DNA of 64,000 bases from an uncultured Allomuricauda sp. (GCF_947495325.1 NZ_CANLYK010000001.1:1846178-1910177), one strand, 5' to 3'; counted from the first letter of the stretch, positions 1-10,799 are shown. The notes: a model not told the origin generated them from the sequence alone. Program-made: numbers and translations.

Positions 1-2
1 AC

Positions 3-1724
3 TCCCAATACCTGAATAAGGTAGAAAAATTCGAATATTTGCCGTTAAAAGAAGACAAGGTCGAGGCTTTTGAGAATCAGCACAAGATAGTTTTGCCAGA
101 AGGATACCGGGATTTTTTACTACATATTGGAAACGGTGGGCTTGGACCTAACACTGGAATTTTACCACTTGATTTGCAAAAAACGTATTCCAATCTACAT
201 AATCCATGGATAGATCCAGTGACGTTCAACAAATTGTTTCGGTTTGATGGTAAGGGCGAAACCCTTGAAGTATTTACTGATCGAATGGACCAAGTCTTTA
301 TGAATGAAAAATCCGATGCGGTTTTATTGTACAAATCAGCAGATAATGGCCAACTCTGCATTGGTGATGCAGGAGGAGGAACCTACTTTAGTCTTATTGT
401 GCAAGGAGAAAACCAAGGTGAAGTATGGGTCAATGCATTGGTTGGTGATGGCGGTTTCGTTAAACAAGCCAACAGCTTTGATGAATGGTATACAATATGG
501 CTCAACCAGAAAATTCAAAGTGAACAAAAAAAGAATGATCAGCTCAAGGAACTGTTTCCCAACATATCACAGCAAACGATGATACCGCAAACTGAGGAGG
601 AGCTCCATGCTTTCATAGGAAAGTTCAATGGGCTTAAAGACAAACAACCTGTTGTAGAACTTTTTAAGCGATTACTAAAAGAGAAAAGAAAACAACATCC
701 TGATGTGCTTAAAGTTTGCATAGATTATACAATACATCATCCCAAATATGTGGATTATGGGCTCGCCCTACAAATGGTAAAAAAAGCATCAGATTATCCA
801 GATAAAGAGTGGACAAAGACATTGCTCTGCCAGGAGGGGGAAGCTCTGGCGGGATTGGGGCAGTTTCAACGGGCCATCACCTGTTTTGAGAAAGCGCTGG
901 AATGCAAGGATGAGGAGTATAATAAAGGTGAACTTGATACTGAATATAGGAAGTTGTTATGCTTTTGCCATCTAAAACTCGAGCAATCGGAGCGTGCTTT
1001 ATTAGCAATGGTGTATGAAAGTGAAATATATGATATTGATACTGTGGTTTCCTTGCTTGACGATTGCTATCACCTGCACAAGGATTATATGCTGGCAGCT
1101 AAATATGGACAATTGCTATTGGATTGGGAGCTGTTTCAGGAAGATGAGGAAAGTGAAGAATATCTCCCTGACATCTACCTAACGCTAATTTATTCACATG
1201 CAATGCTAAAAAATCAAGAACAGGTTCATATGTACATGGGCAAACTCATACAAATTAGGCAAAATGAAGAAATGGTGCCGTATGAAAACATTGCTGAGCA
1301 ACTGATTCAAGCCAAATGTTATTCAATTGCGCTTCAATGCCTAGAAGTGTATGCTTCTTTTTCTAGAGCGCAAGAAAATCTTCAGGTACTTTTCAACCTT
1401 AAAGGGTGTTGCTATGCCGAGTTCGGTTCTTATGAGGAAGCCGTCACCTGCTTTCTCAAAAGTTTCCATGTAAACCACTGGATTGTTCCGTATGTCAATC
1501 TAATTAGATGCTACATCGAGTTGGGAAAATACGAGCAAGCGCAACAATTGTTTGATGAAATAATCGATTTTGATTCTTTGTATTCGTATGCCTATTACCA
1601 GTTCGCATTGTACTATATCAAGCTAAATAAAGAAAATAAGGCCTTGAAACTCATCGAAAAAGCTGTAACGTTAGGATTTGATAAAAATGAAACCACAAAC
1701 AACGCTGCATTCGCTATTTGGTGA
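3..1724 (+). CDS. SUKH (SMI1/KNR4-like) domain protein with C-terminal TPR-like repeats; 5'-truncated by window edge
   Basis: The frame is open to the window edge upstream of the listed TTG start (..SQYLNKVEKFEYLPLKEDKVEAFENQHKIVLPEGYRDFLLHIGNGGLGP..). The N-terminal motif LPEGYRDFLLHIGNGG is SUKH-like, and the C-terminal part contains helical TPR-like repeats. Confidence 0.75.
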   Translation, partial: SQYLNKVEKFEYLPLKEDKVEAFENQHKIVLPEGYRDFLLHIGNGGLGPNTGILPLDLQKTYSNLHNPWIDPVTFNKLFRFDGKGETLEVFTDRMDQVFMNEKSDAVLLYKSADNGQLCIGDAGGGTYFSLIVQGENQGEVWVNALVGDGGFVKQANSFDEWYTIWLNQKIQSEQKKNDQLKELFPNISQQTMIPQTEEELHAFIGKFNGLKDKQPVVELFKRLLKEKRKQHPDVLKVCIDYTIHHPKYVDYGLALQMVKKASDYPDKEWTKTLLCQEGEALAGLGQFQRAITCFEKALECKDEEYNKGELDTEYRKLLCFCHLKLEQSERALLAMVYESEIYDIDTVVSLLDDCYHLHKDYMLAAKYGQLLLDWELFQEDEESEEYLPDIYLTLIYSHAMLKNQEQVHMYMGKLIQIRQNEEMVPYENIAEQLIQAKCYSIALQCLEVYASFSRAQENLQVLFNLKGCCYAEFGSYEEAVTCFLKSFHVNHWIVPYVNLIRCYIELGKYEQAQQLFDEIIDFDSLYSYAYYQFALYYIKLNKENKALKLIEKAVTLGFDKNETTNNAAFAIW

Positions 1725-1753
1725 GAAATTTAAAGTATCTCTACAAATAAATT

Positions 1754-1948
1754 TTAGTGGTTCTCATCCTCATCTTGTATTTCTTGGTGTTCAATTTTAG
1801 GGCGGGTATCATGAATCATTCGGTCTTCTTCTAAAATGACATTGGAAATACCCAGCATAAAAGCCGCCATTAAAATGGAAGCAAAACGGCGAAGTCTCTT
1901 CGGTATGTTTTCAATGAAAGTATGGAACGGCGATTTCACTTTCAACAA
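1754..1948 (-). CDS. Small hypothetical protein, one predicted TM segment
   Basis: 64-aa ORF directly downstream of mpl on the same strand, with hydrophobic segment FASILMAAFMLGISNVIL. Confidence 0.55.
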   Translation of the reverse strand: MLKVKSPFHTFIENIPKRLRRFASILMAAFMLGISNVILEEDRMIHDTRPKIEHQEIQDEDENH

Positions 1949-2006
1949 ATTGCAACTACCATTCCAAGAAAAAAAGCTGACAAAATTGCCTTTTTTACCT
2001 CCTTCT

Positions 2007-3362
2007 TTATTGAAACAAGGTTTTCACGCTTTCAAAATCCAACCCACCGTAATTCCCAGAACTCATTAGCAAAAGTGAAGAATCATCAAAATTTTGAGCA
2101 AAAAGATACTCTTGAAATGCCTTGGCATTAGTAAATATCTTTAAATCTTCCCGCTTTAACGCTTTTGCAATCTGTTCCGAGGTAACTTCTTCCAGCTGTT
2201 TGATTTTTACAGCATTTGGTGAATAAAAGACCACCGCTTCGTCTGCAGCATCCAATGCGCCATCGTATTCCGTTAAAAATTCGGCATTGAGACTGCTATA
2301 GGTATGAAGCTCCAGACAGGCAAGGAGTTTTCTATTTGGGAATTGTTCTTTAACCGCTTGAGTTGTTGCCTTTACTTTGCTTGGGGAATGTGCAAAATCT
2401 TTAAACGCCACATTGTTTGAGCTTTCCGCAATTTTTTCCATTCGTTTTGAAGCTCCCGAAAATGATGCTATTGCCTCATAAAAATCAGCCTCGTCCACTC
2501 CCATTTGTTGACATATCCATTTAGCTCCCGCCAAATTATTCAAGTTATGTTTTCCAAAAATTTCAATGGGCATATCCCCTTCTGGAGTGTCCAATATGGT
2601 AATCCCATCCGCCACTTTATAATTTGGTGTGGAATATGGAAACTTACGAATTGTATTTTCTGTAGCCTCTACAACACTTTTCACCTTTAAATCTTCTTCA
2701 TTATAGGTAATACTACCGCCCTTGACTATTCCATCAACAAAAATCTGGAACTGCTCCACATAATTTTCAAACGTGGGAAATACATTAATATGGTCCCAAG
2801 CAATACCACTTAACAGCGCAATATTGGGTTGATATAAATGGAATTTAGGTCTTCTATCAATAGGTGAAGACAAATATTCATCTCCCTCCAAAACGATAAA
2901 GTCATTTTCTTCAGTGAGGTGAACCATTCTGTCAAAGCCTTCCAACTGTGCTCCCACCATATAATCCACAGCTATATCTTGATAGTCCAACACATGAAGA
3001 ATCATGGAGGTAATAGTGGTTTTTCCATGGCTTCCCCCAATAACAACCCTTGTTTTATGCTTGGATTGCTCATACAAAAATTCAGGATACGAATATATTT
3101 TCACACCAAGTTTTTGTGCCCTTAGCAATTCAGGATTATCAGGTTTTGCGTGCATACCCAAAATAACAGCATCAAGTTCAGCATGTATCTTTTCAGGAAA
3201 CCAACCAAATTCCGATGGCAACAATCCTTTACTTTCCAGTCGTCCTTTTGAGGGCTCAAAAATCACATCATCACTACCCGTTATCGTATATCCCTTATGT
3301 TCCAATGCCAAAGCAAGATTGTGCATGGCACTCCCACCGATGGCTATAAAATGGATTTTCAT
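2007..3362 (-). CDS. mpl: UDP-N-acetylmuramate:L-alanyl-gamma-D-glutamyl-meso-diaminopimelate ligase
   Basis: Mur ligase features: MKIHFIAIGGSAMHNLALAL, VVIGGSHGKTTITSMI ATP loop, EGDEYLSS. Confidence 0.9.
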   Translation of the reverse strand: MKIHFIAIGGSAMHNLALALEHKGYTITGSDDVIFEPSKGRLESKGLLPSEFGWFPEKIHAELDAVILGMHAKPDNPELLRAQKLGVKIYSYPEFLYEQSKHKTRVVIGGSHGKTTITSMILHVLDYQDIAVDYMVGAQLEGFDRMVHLTEENDFIVLEGDEYLSSPIDRRPKFHLYQPNIALLSGIAWDHINVFPTFENYVEQFQIFVDGIVKGGSITYNEEDLKVKSVVEATENTIRKFPYSTPNYKVADGITILDTPEGDMPIEIFGKHNLNNLAGAKWICQQMGVDEADFYEAIASFSGASKRMEKIAESSNNVAFKDFAHSPSKVKATTQAVKEQFPNRKLLACLELHTYSSLNAEFLTEYDGALDAADEAVVFYSPNAVKIKQLEEVTSEQIAKALKREDLKIFTNAKAFQEYLFAQNFDDSSLLLMSSGNYGGLDFESVKTLFQ

Positions 3363-3458
3363 CGTTTCTGTTTAACAATCAAAAATAGACATTGACAAAA
3401 TCAATCCAAACAAAGAACGAATCTTATTAATTTCTATCTTGAAGAAAATTTAAAAGTC

Positions 3459-3770
3459 ATGAATCTATCAGAAATAAAATCCAAGGAAATCATGTCTGGC
3501 TATCATGGAAAAATGGTACACAGTGAAACAATGTCATGGGTTTTTTGGGATGTTGAAAAAGATGCCAAAGTTCCAGAACACCATCATTTCAATGAACAGA
3601 TTATGCATGTTGTGGAAGGTTCTTTTGAATTTACTGTTGGTGGAAAAACCGATATTTACAAGCCAGGGGATGTTGTTATTGTTCCATCAAACATTCCACA
3701 TAGCGGAAAAGCGTTGACAGCCTGTAAATTAATGGACATTTTTAGTCCGGCAAGAGAAGAATATAAGTAG
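3459..3770 (+). CDS. Cupin domain protein
   Basis: PEHHHFNEQIMHVVEGSFEFTVGGKTDIYKPGDVVIVPSNIPHSGKAL cupin motifs. Confidence 0.85.
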   Translation: MNLSEIKSKEIMSGYHGKMVHSETMSWVFWDVEKDAKVPEHHHFNEQIMHVVEGSFEFTVGGKTDIYKPGDVVIVPSNIPHSGKALTACKLMDIFSPAREEYK

Positions 3771-3771
3771 T

Positions 3772-4557
3772 ATGAAAATCAATTTAGTAGGAAAAAATGC
3801 CTTGGTTGGCGGAAGTAGTAAGGGAATTGGCGAAGCAATTGCGAAGCAATTGGCTGCTAGTGGGGCCAATGTTACTCTAATGGCCAGGAATAAGGAAAAG
3901 ATGAAAACCATTGTTGATGAACTTGACACAAATCAAGGCCAGGAACACGGTTTTCTGGTGGTGGATTTTTCAAACTTTGAAGTTTTTAAAAGCACCATTT
4001 CCTCTTTTTTTGAACAAAATACCATTGATATTCTGGTGAACAACACCCAGGGTCCTGAAGCTGGCGGTGCATTGGAGAAGAAAGTGGAAGATTACCAATC
4101 CGCTTTTGATTTACTCTTTAAATCCGTTGTTTTTACTACCGAACTTGCGCTAAAAAATATGCAGAAAAAGCAATGGGGCAGGATCATAAATGTGGCATCC
4201 ATTTCGGTAAAAGAACCCTTGAGCTATTTAGCGTTATCCAATTCAATACGGGCAGCTGTGGTTACTTGGGGTAAAAGTTTGGCCTTTGATGTGGCAAAAA
4301 ATGGTATTACGGTCAATAATGTTCTTACAGGCTATTTTGATACGGATAGAATAGCGCAACTCAATGCCAAAAAAGCTGAAAAACTGGGAATACCCATTTC
4401 GGAGGTACGTGCTGCTATGGAAGAACTAGTGCCAACAAAACGTATTGGTAATCCCAAAGAGTATGGTTTTTTGGTGGCATTTTTAGCTTCTGAACAGGCG
4501 GCTTATATCACGGGCACCAATATTCCCATTGATGGTGGGTTGTTGAAGTCTTTTTGA
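3772..4557 (+). CDS. SDR family oxidoreductase
   Basis: GGSSKGIGEAIAKQLA Rossmann motif, VNNTQGPEAGG, C-terminal TGTNIPIDGGLLKSF. Confidence 0.85.
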   Translation: MKINLVGKNALVGGSSKGIGEAIAKQLAASGANVTLMARNKEKMKTIVDELDTNQGQEHGFLVVDFSNFEVFKSTISSFFEQNTIDILVNNTQGPEAGGALEKKVEDYQSAFDLLFKSVVFTTELALKNMQKKQWGRIINVASISVKEPLSYLALSNSIRAAVVTWGKSLAFDVAKNGITVNNVLTGYFDTDRIAQLNAKKAEKLGIPISEVRAAMEELVPTKRIGNPKEYGFLVAFLASEQAAYITGTNIPIDGGLLKSF

Positions 4558-5283
4558 TCACAGGCTCATCCGGTCCTTAAAAATGTAGGATTGTCTTCGT
4601 GATACTTCAACCTCTTCGCCATTTTTCATGTACAACTTTAGTTTCCCGTTGAACCAGGGCACCACATTTTCAATAAAATTGGTATTTACAATTTGCTGTC
4701 TATTTGCGCGAAAAAAAGAATTTTCGGGTAGTTTCTCTTCAACTTGATTCAATGATTTATACAACAACGGCTTTTTGTCCTCAAAAAAAACCCTTGTGTA
4801 GTTGCCAACAATTTCAAAATGTGATATATCCCCTATTTTGACCAACCAACAGGCTTCACCATCTTTAATGAAAATCTGACTGCTCTCCGAAAGCTTTTTT
4901 GTTTTATGGTCTTCTCCCTGATTTTCTGATAATTTGACCCTTACCTTGTCAAGCGCCATAGTAAAACGCTTTTGGTTTACGGGTTTGAGCAAATAATCCA
5001 AGGCGTTATATTCAAAAGATTTGATTGCATACTCATCAAATGCAGTCGTAAAAATGGTTATGGGGACTTGATCCAACATTTCAAGAAGTTCAAAGCCATC
5101 TTTTTCTGGCATATTAATGTCCAAAAGCAATAAATCTGGGTTCTCTTTTTGAATCAACTCATACCCGACATCCACATTTTCTGCCTCCCCTATCAACTCA
5201 ATTTCTTCATGCTCCTTTAGCAACTCTTTGAGCTCATTGCGGGCAAGCCTTGAATCTTCAACAATTACCGTCCTTATTTTCAT
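4558..5283 (-). CDS. LytTR family response regulator
   Basis: REC domain (VIVEDSRLARNELKELL, LLLLDINMPEKDGFELL) plus LytTR domain (FFRANRQQIVNTNFIENV). Start overlaps the upstream kinase gene by 4 nt. Confidence 0.9.
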   Translation of the reverse strand: MKIRTVIVEDSRLARNELKELLKEHEEIELIGEAENVDVGYELIQKENPDLLLLDINMPEKDGFELLEMLDQVPITIFTTAFDEYAIKSFEYNALDYLLKPVNQKRFTMALDKVRVKLSENQGEDHKTKKLSESSQIFIKDGEACWLVKIGDISHFEIVGNYTRVFFEDKKPLLYKSLNQVEEKLPENSFFRANRQQIVNTNFIENVVPWFNGKLKLYMKNGEEVEVSRRQSYIFKDRMSL

Positions 5284-6338
5284 GTCAACGGAATTTTTAT
5301 ATTGGCCACAACCTCATCAGCAATCTCACTCAACTTAAAAGATGCCTTGTCAGCATACAATAATTTCAATCGTTGTTTTATGTTTTTAAGGCCTAGTTGG
5401 GTTGAATTTTTTGCTATTTGAAGCTTCCCCGTGTTTTTCACCTCAATAATCAATCCTTCATTTTCCATTTTGATGGTCAAAACGATTCTTCCTCCATTTT
5501 TTAGGTTTGAGATTCCATGTTTTGCCGCATTCTCAATCAACAGTTGTATGATCATCGGGGGGATTTGAAGCTGTAATGTGTTGTCATCAACATGTTTCTC
5601 AAAATCGAGTCGATTTTCAAATTGAATCTTGGATAGATCGATATAATTATCCACTACTTCCAATTCTTCTTGTACCGAAATAGCGTTGATATTGTTTTTG
5701 GTCAACGAATACCTAAGAATTTCCGATAGCTTGGTGAGCATATCCCTGGATTTTTCAACATCTTCCAACATAAGCCCTCTTATATTATTAAGGCTATTGA
5801 ACATAAAATGCGGGTTTATTTGACCTTTTAAAGTATTTAATTGAGCTTGTTTTAGATTTGTATTTAACTCTAGCCGTTCTATTCTATCCTTATTCAGTTT
5901 TAAGAGTAATTTTATGACCAAATATGTAACTATCCAGGCTCCAATGATAAAAAGTGAATTAATTACTTGTATCCAAAAGCCATCATACAATTTAAACATC
6001 TGTATCTCGGCTTCGGATAAGCCAGGCCCATACTTTGCGTAAAGGTGTCCAAAAGCATAATTCAAGGATCCAAAAAGGGTTGCTCCAAAAATAAAAGATG
6101 CCAGTATCTTCAAAAAATCCTTAGGCCCGAATGCTTCAAACTGAATATTTCTTTTCAAATACCATCTTAGCAGTGAAGTAGAGAAAATTCCAATGAACAT
6201 GCCCGCTAGAATGGAATAGACAAGCAGCTCCGTGCTAATTTTCTTCAAAATAAAAATTGAAAGAATATTGATGAATCCCCAACCAAGAAATTGTAAGATC
6301 CAAAAAATATAATTGCTTTTTTTATTGCTCAATTTCAT
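5280..6338 (-). CDS. LytS-like membrane sensor histidine kinase
   Basis: Multiple TM segments, then LNTLKGQINPHFMFNSLNNIRGL (His_kinase family) and ATPase motif LLIENAAKHGI. Confidence 0.9.
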   Translation of the reverse strand: MKLSNKKSNYIFWILQFLGWGFINILSIFILKKISTELLVYSILAGMFIGIFSTSLLRWYLKRNIQFEAFGPKDFLKILASFIFGATLFGSLNYAFGHLYAKYGPGLSEAEIQMFKLYDGFWIQVINSLFIIGAWIVTYLVIKLLLKLNKDRIERLELNTNLKQAQLNTLKGQINPHFMFNSLNNIRGLMLEDVEKSRDMLTKLSEILRYSLTKNNINAISVQEELEVVDNYIDLSKIQFENRLDFEKHVDDNTLQLQIPPMIIQLLIENAAKHGISNLKNGGRIVLTIKMENEGLIIEVKNTGKLQIAKNSTQLGLKNIKQRLKLLYADKASFKLSEIADEVVANIKIPLT

Positions 6339-6458
6339 AAATACGTCTCAGGGATGGTTCAAATATAATTCTTTGAAAGATTGGACTGTAATGTAACTTA
6401 TATGAAAAGAAATCATCTGCATAAATCCTGTTGTCGCCTCCTCTTACAAATTAATGTA

Positions 6459-6665
6459 TTATGCTTTTCTTTTTACTTTTTTAAACGGATTGCAACATTT
6501 TGAGCTGGTATCCAAAAAAGCAATCCAGGATAGCGATATCCCCGTATAAAAGGGAACAAAATAATAGTCGTATTCCCAACCAGATATTTTTCCAAAAATA
6601 CCAATTAGTACTGCCAGTAGCCCAGCGCCCAAAATAACTTTCTGTTGAATGTTTAATTTTTTCAT
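6459..6665 (-). CDS. Small two-TM hypothetical membrane protein
   Basis: 68-aa ORF with two hydrophobic segments and a basic tail (CCNPFKKVKRKA). Confidence 0.5.
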   Translation of the reverse strand: MKKLNIQQKVILGAGLLAVLIGIFGKISGWEYDYYFVPFYTGISLSWIAFLDTSSKCCNPFKKVKRKA

Positions 6666-6871
6666 ATCGATAAAATTTTACCTAAATCAGATTATACTAA
6701 AATATTGATAAGTAAGGTGATTATTAGTTTAACAAGTGCTATCATGGCTGTTCGTTTTTTAATTATACTATAAAAGTATAGCCAAAGGGGGTTAAACTAA
6801 AGGGGATTATGACCAGTGGTAAAATAGAAACCGTGAACGGCAACAAGCTTTTTTATCTTAGAATCAGTAAC

Positions 6872-6901
6872 AAAAAAAGGAGCCTTAAGGCTCCTTTTTT
6901 A
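6872..6901. terminator. Bidirectional intrinsic terminator
   Basis: aaaaaaaggagccttaaggctcctttttt: perfect palindrome flanked by A/T tracts, just 3' of the S9 peptidase gene. Confidence 0.85.
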
Positions 6902-6925
6902 CTATTAGTTTTTGGTATTATTTCA

Positions 6926-8983
6926 CTAATCTTTCAATGGAGTAGGAATTTCCTGTTTTCCCAGATGCTTGGCATAGAAGCCCATCATTGATTTGTATAG
7001 TTGAATTCGGTTTTCTTCTTTACCAAACCCATGGCCTTCATCGTATTTTACCATATATGGAACATCATAACCCTTGCCTCTAAGAGCGCTCACTATCTGA
7101 TCCGATTCATCAATATTCACCCGTGGGTCATTAGCTCCCTGAACCACAAACAAAGGTTTTTTAATTTTGTCAATTTGATATACTGGAGACACTTCTTCCA
7201 TAATGGCTTTTTCCTCCGCTACGTCTTCATCATACCAAATTTCTTTAATGATTTTCAAATAGGGTTTCCAATACGGAGGAATGGTCTTCATAAATGTAAA
7301 AAGATTGGATACTCCAACATAATCTACTCCACAGGCATATAAATCTGGAGTTTTTGTCAAACCTCTAAGAACGGCATATCCCCCATGACTGCCTCCATAT
7401 ATGGCTGCTTTATCAGCATCTACCCACCCTTGATCAATTACATATTTCAATCCATCTTCCACATCATCCATTGCTTTTCTACCTATCTGCTTAAAACCAG
7501 ATTCCAAAAACTCCCTTCCATAACCTCCAGAAATTCTAAAGTTCACCTGAAGTGTGGCATATCCTCTACTGGCAAACAACTGTGACTCTGGATTGAACCC
7601 CCAAGAATCCCGAATTCCTTGTGGACCACCATGTGGATTAACAATTACTGGAACTTTCTCTCCCGCTAAAGCAGCCTTTGGAAGCGTGATATAACCATGT
7701 AATGTGATACCATCCCTACTTTTAAAGGTTATTGGGCGCATTTCGGACATGTCCTCTTCCTTTAACTGGGGCATTGTATTGTATAGCTCTTTCAAACTAT
7801 TCTCGGCTACATTATAAGCGTAATAAATTCCATATAAACGGTCACTATCTACATAGACCATATATAGATTTTCATCTTCTGTAGCATCTAAAACACTATA
7901 CTGCTTTCCAGGAAGTTCTTCTTTCATCTTGGCATCCAACTGTTTGTAGGCATTACTTATAGGTACCACAATATTTTTCTCCCCTTCATAGGAAAAATAG
8001 TCTATTTCATAATTTCTTTTTCTGGAAAGACCCATGCTCTGTACATCGTACTGGTCATTTTTAAAGACTTGCTCTATCATCTTATCCTCTTTTAGATCGT
8101 AGAGCACAATTTCTGCCTTATCACTGTTTAAATTTGAAATGATATAGGCATCATCCGGATTTTCCGTAGCATAATTGAAATTGAGAATACCAAAGGAATC
8201 CTTCCAGCTTAAACTTTTCATCAGCTTATATCCTCCATTTCCATCTTCATAGTATAGATCCATCTCCACACCATCCCTCATCTTTGTAAAGCCTTTCAAA
8301 TTTCCGTTTTTATCAAAATCATACCCGGCAATTGGGTTTGCTGGGTCATCGTTTGTATAGAGTTGTGTAAGCTCCCCTGTTATAAGATTTACTTTGTATG
8401 GTTCAAATACTTGTGGATTGTTCTTGTTCAAAGAAACTATGATATGTTCCTTATCCTCCCTAAGAAGTTCATTAAATTCAGCTCTAACCCCATCGAACGG
8501 GGTAAGGTCCTTTAAATTACTCCCGTCAAGATCCACTGCATAGATATGGTAGTTTTCATCCCCTCCTTTGTCCATTGCGTAAAACAATCTTCCATTATTG
8601 AGCCAACCATATTGTCTTACCAACTCTTCTTTTTCTTCAATGGCACGTTTGATTTCATCAGTGGCCAAATTTTTAACATAGATATGTTGTTTGCCATTTT
8701 CATCGCTCTCGCGGTAGGAAAGGTATTTTCCATCTGGAGAAAATCTAAAAGTGAAGGCCTTTGGATTGGCAAAGTAGTCTTCTACAGTATACCTATAGTC
8801 GCCTTCATCTAAAGATGCCAAAGAAATAAGTTCATCATCAGAGCTTACCAGTTCAGGATTTCCAGGAAGGGTTTTCTCCTTGGTATCTGAATTTTCTGCT
8901 GGTGCCTGAGCAATCCCAAAAGTACTGCACAGCATACATAACGAAAGGCCATAAATGACCTTTAAATTGAATAATGTTCTCAT
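6926..8983 (-). CDS. S9 family prolyl oligopeptidase-like peptidase, secreted
   Basis: Signal peptide, beta-propeller region, alpha/beta hydrolase with AAIYGGSHGGYAVLRGL (Ser), GANDPRVNIDES (Asp), DEGHGFGKEEN (His). Confidence 0.9.
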   Translation of the reverse strand: MRTLFNLKVIYGLSLCMLCSTFGIAQAPAENSDTKEKTLPGNPELVSSDDELISLASLDEGDYRYTVEDYFANPKAFTFRFSPDGKYLSYRESDENGKQHIYVKNLATDEIKRAIEEKEELVRQYGWLNNGRLFYAMDKGGDENYHIYAVDLDGSNLKDLTPFDGVRAEFNELLREDKEHIIVSLNKNNPQVFEPYKVNLITGELTQLYTNDDPANPIAGYDFDKNGNLKGFTKMRDGVEMDLYYEDGNGGYKLMKSLSWKDSFGILNFNYATENPDDAYIISNLNSDKAEIVLYDLKEDKMIEQVFKNDQYDVQSMGLSRKRNYEIDYFSYEGEKNIVVPISNAYKQLDAKMKEELPGKQYSVLDATEDENLYMVYVDSDRLYGIYYAYNVAENSLKELYNTMPQLKEEDMSEMRPITFKSRDGITLHGYITLPKAALAGEKVPVIVNPHGGPQGIRDSWGFNPESQLFASRGYATLQVNFRISGGYGREFLESGFKQIGRKAMDDVEDGLKYVIDQGWVDADKAAIYGGSHGGYAVLRGLTKTPDLYACGVDYVGVSNLFTFMKTIPPYWKPYLKIIKEIWYDEDVAEEKAIMEEVSPVYQIDKIKKPLFVVQGANDPRVNIDESDQIVSALRGKGYDVPYMVKYDEGHGFGKEENRIQLYKSMMGFYAKHLGKQEIPTPLKD

Positions 8984-9146
8984 AGTTTTAATTTAATTAG
9001 TTTTTGATTGAAATCTCAAGTTAATCTTCTGAATAAGACTCTCTTGAAAAGCTTTTGTTACATTTTGATCAAAGTAAATATAATACTTGGGCAAAAGCGC
9101 AGAAACCACAATATGATGAGCGGTAAAATTGCTTTGGCAAACGGGG

Positions 9147-9671
9147 TTATTTTTTTTGTGGCGGGAACTTTGAAAATACTTTCTTTACTACTGCCCTCAA
9201 TCTTTCTTCACGTACACTGGGAGACGCATTTTCCCGAAAACCGCTTTCACTTGATGCCTGCCAGAATAGAGCATCCCTTTGGGCATCTACAAAATCAAAC
9301 TGAATGCGACGTTGAATTCCAGAATTTCCCAATGGTAATCCAACGGAAACTCCTCCCCCAACATTTCGCCCTGTTCCACCAATACCTACACCAACAGCAT
9401 TGTTGGGACTGCTCCTGAACTCATTGCTTATAATATTGATAAAAAAATCAGGTTCTTCCGCCAATAGATATCCTTTCGACAGTAGTGTAGAGTCCAAAAC
9501 ACGAACCAACCTTTTTTCATCCAATTGACTTAGTCCAGATTCAATATCCGAAAAATAATTATAGGTACTATAGCTCGAAAAGTCCGTAGCCTTATCATAA
9601 TCATAGTTTACCCGTACGGAACTACAGGAGGTAAGAAAACAAAAAAACACTATTGAAAAAAGGTATCTCAT
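9147..9671 (-). CDS. DUF4136-like lipoprotein
   Basis: Lipobox FLTSCSSV, then VNYDYDKATDFSSYSTYNYF. Confidence 0.75.
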   Translation of the reverse strand: MRYLFSIVFFCFLTSCSSVRVNYDYDKATDFSSYSTYNYFSDIESGLSQLDEKRLVRVLDSTLLSKGYLLAEEPDFFINIISNEFRSSPNNAVGVGIGGTGRNVGGGVSVGLPLGNSGIQRRIQFDFVDAQRDALFWQASSESGFRENASPSVREERLRAVVKKVFSKFPPQKK

Positions 9672-9733
9672 CTTTCACAAAATGTACCTTTAAAATTAAT
9701 CAATATTGAGCTTAATATTGGGGATTTGTAACT

Positions 9734-10735
9734 TTATTCGTTCAAAAGTTTCCAGAGCGCATCCTTAAGTTCTTGGATGCCTTGTTGTGCCACGGATGAA
9801 ATAAAAAGATAAGGCACATTCTCAAGGTCCTTATCTAACTCAACCTTCATTTCTCCCATAAGTTCTTCATCCAACATGTCGCTTTTGGAAATGGCAACCA
9901 GCTTTGCCTTATCCAATAACTCTGGATTATAGCGTCTTAATTCATCCAATAGGATTTCATATTCCTTTGAAATATCGTTGCTATCCGCTGGAATTAGAAA
10001 AAGTAATGTGGCGTTACGTTCTATATGCCTTAAAAAGTAATGTCCCAAACCTTTTCCTTCAGCGGCTCCCTCAATAATTCCAGGAATATCGGCCATTACA
10101 AAACTCTTATAATCCCTATGTTCTACAATACCCAAATTTGGCTTAAGGGTGGTAAACTCATAATCGGCTATTTTGGGTTTGGCAGAGGTCATTACGGAAA
10201 GTAATGTGGATTTCCCCGCATTGGGAAAACCAACAAGACCAACATCGGCCAAAACCTTCAATTCCAATGTTACATGATATTCTTGCCCTGGGATTCCCGG
10301 TTGGGCATATCTTGGGGTTTGATTGGTAGAGCTCTTAAAGTGCCAGTTACCCCGGCCTCCCATTCCACCTTCAGCTACTATTTTTTCCTCTCCGTTATCT
10401 GTTATCTCGAAGAGAATTTCGTTTGTTTCGGTATCTCTTACCACAGTCCCTAAAGGCACATCCATATAAACATCTTGACCATCGGCACCCGTGCTTCGGT
10501 TTTTGCTTCCGTGTTCTCCGTGACCTGCTTTAAAGTGTTTTTTAAATTTGAAGGTAACCAGTGTCCAAAGATTATTGTTACCCCTAATAATAACATGACC
10601 TCCACGGCCTCCATCGCCTCCATCCGGTCCTCCTTTGGTAATATACTTTTCCCTATGTAGATGCACAGAACCTTTGCCTCCATTTCCCGAGACAACATAC
10701 ACTTTTACATAATCAACAAAATTTCCTTCAGTCAT
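9734..10735 (-). CDS. obgE: GTPase ObgE
   Basis: Glycine-rich Obg fold ([14 protein letters not shown]) and GTPase motifs [39 protein letters not shown]. Confidence 0.95.
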   Translation of the reverse strand: MTEGNFVDYVKVYVVSGNGGKGSVHLHREKYITKGGPDGGDGGRGGHVIIRGNNNLWTLVTFKFKKHFKAGHGEHGSKNRSTGADGQDVYMDVPLGTVVRDTETNEILFEITDNGEEKIVAEGGMGGRGNWHFKSSTNQTPRYAQPGIPGQEYHVTLELKVLADVGLVGFPNAGKSTLLSVMTSAKPKIADYEFTTLKPNLGIVEHRDYKSFVMADIPGIIEGAAEGKGLGHYFLRHIERNATLLFLIPADSNDISKEYEILLDELRRYNPELLDKAKLVAISKSDMLDEELMGEMKVELDKDLENVPYLFISSVAQQGIQELKDALWKLLNE

Positions 10736-10799
10736 TGTTATTCCCTATCAATTTTCTTTTTAAAAGGATTAAAAAGAACCTTCTTTAAATCGTCAATTG

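Noticed and set aside
6809-6991. 60-aa ORF starting MTSGKIETVNGNK, resembling MMSGKIALANG at about 9114
   Set aside because: The DNA resemblance is short and imperfect. The ORF crosses a strong terminator and runs into the 3' end of the S9 peptidase gene.
9008-9418. 136-aa plus-strand ORF overlapping the DUF4136 gene
   Set aside because: Mostly antisense to a convincing lipoprotein CDS; no recognisable domain; low-complexity translation.
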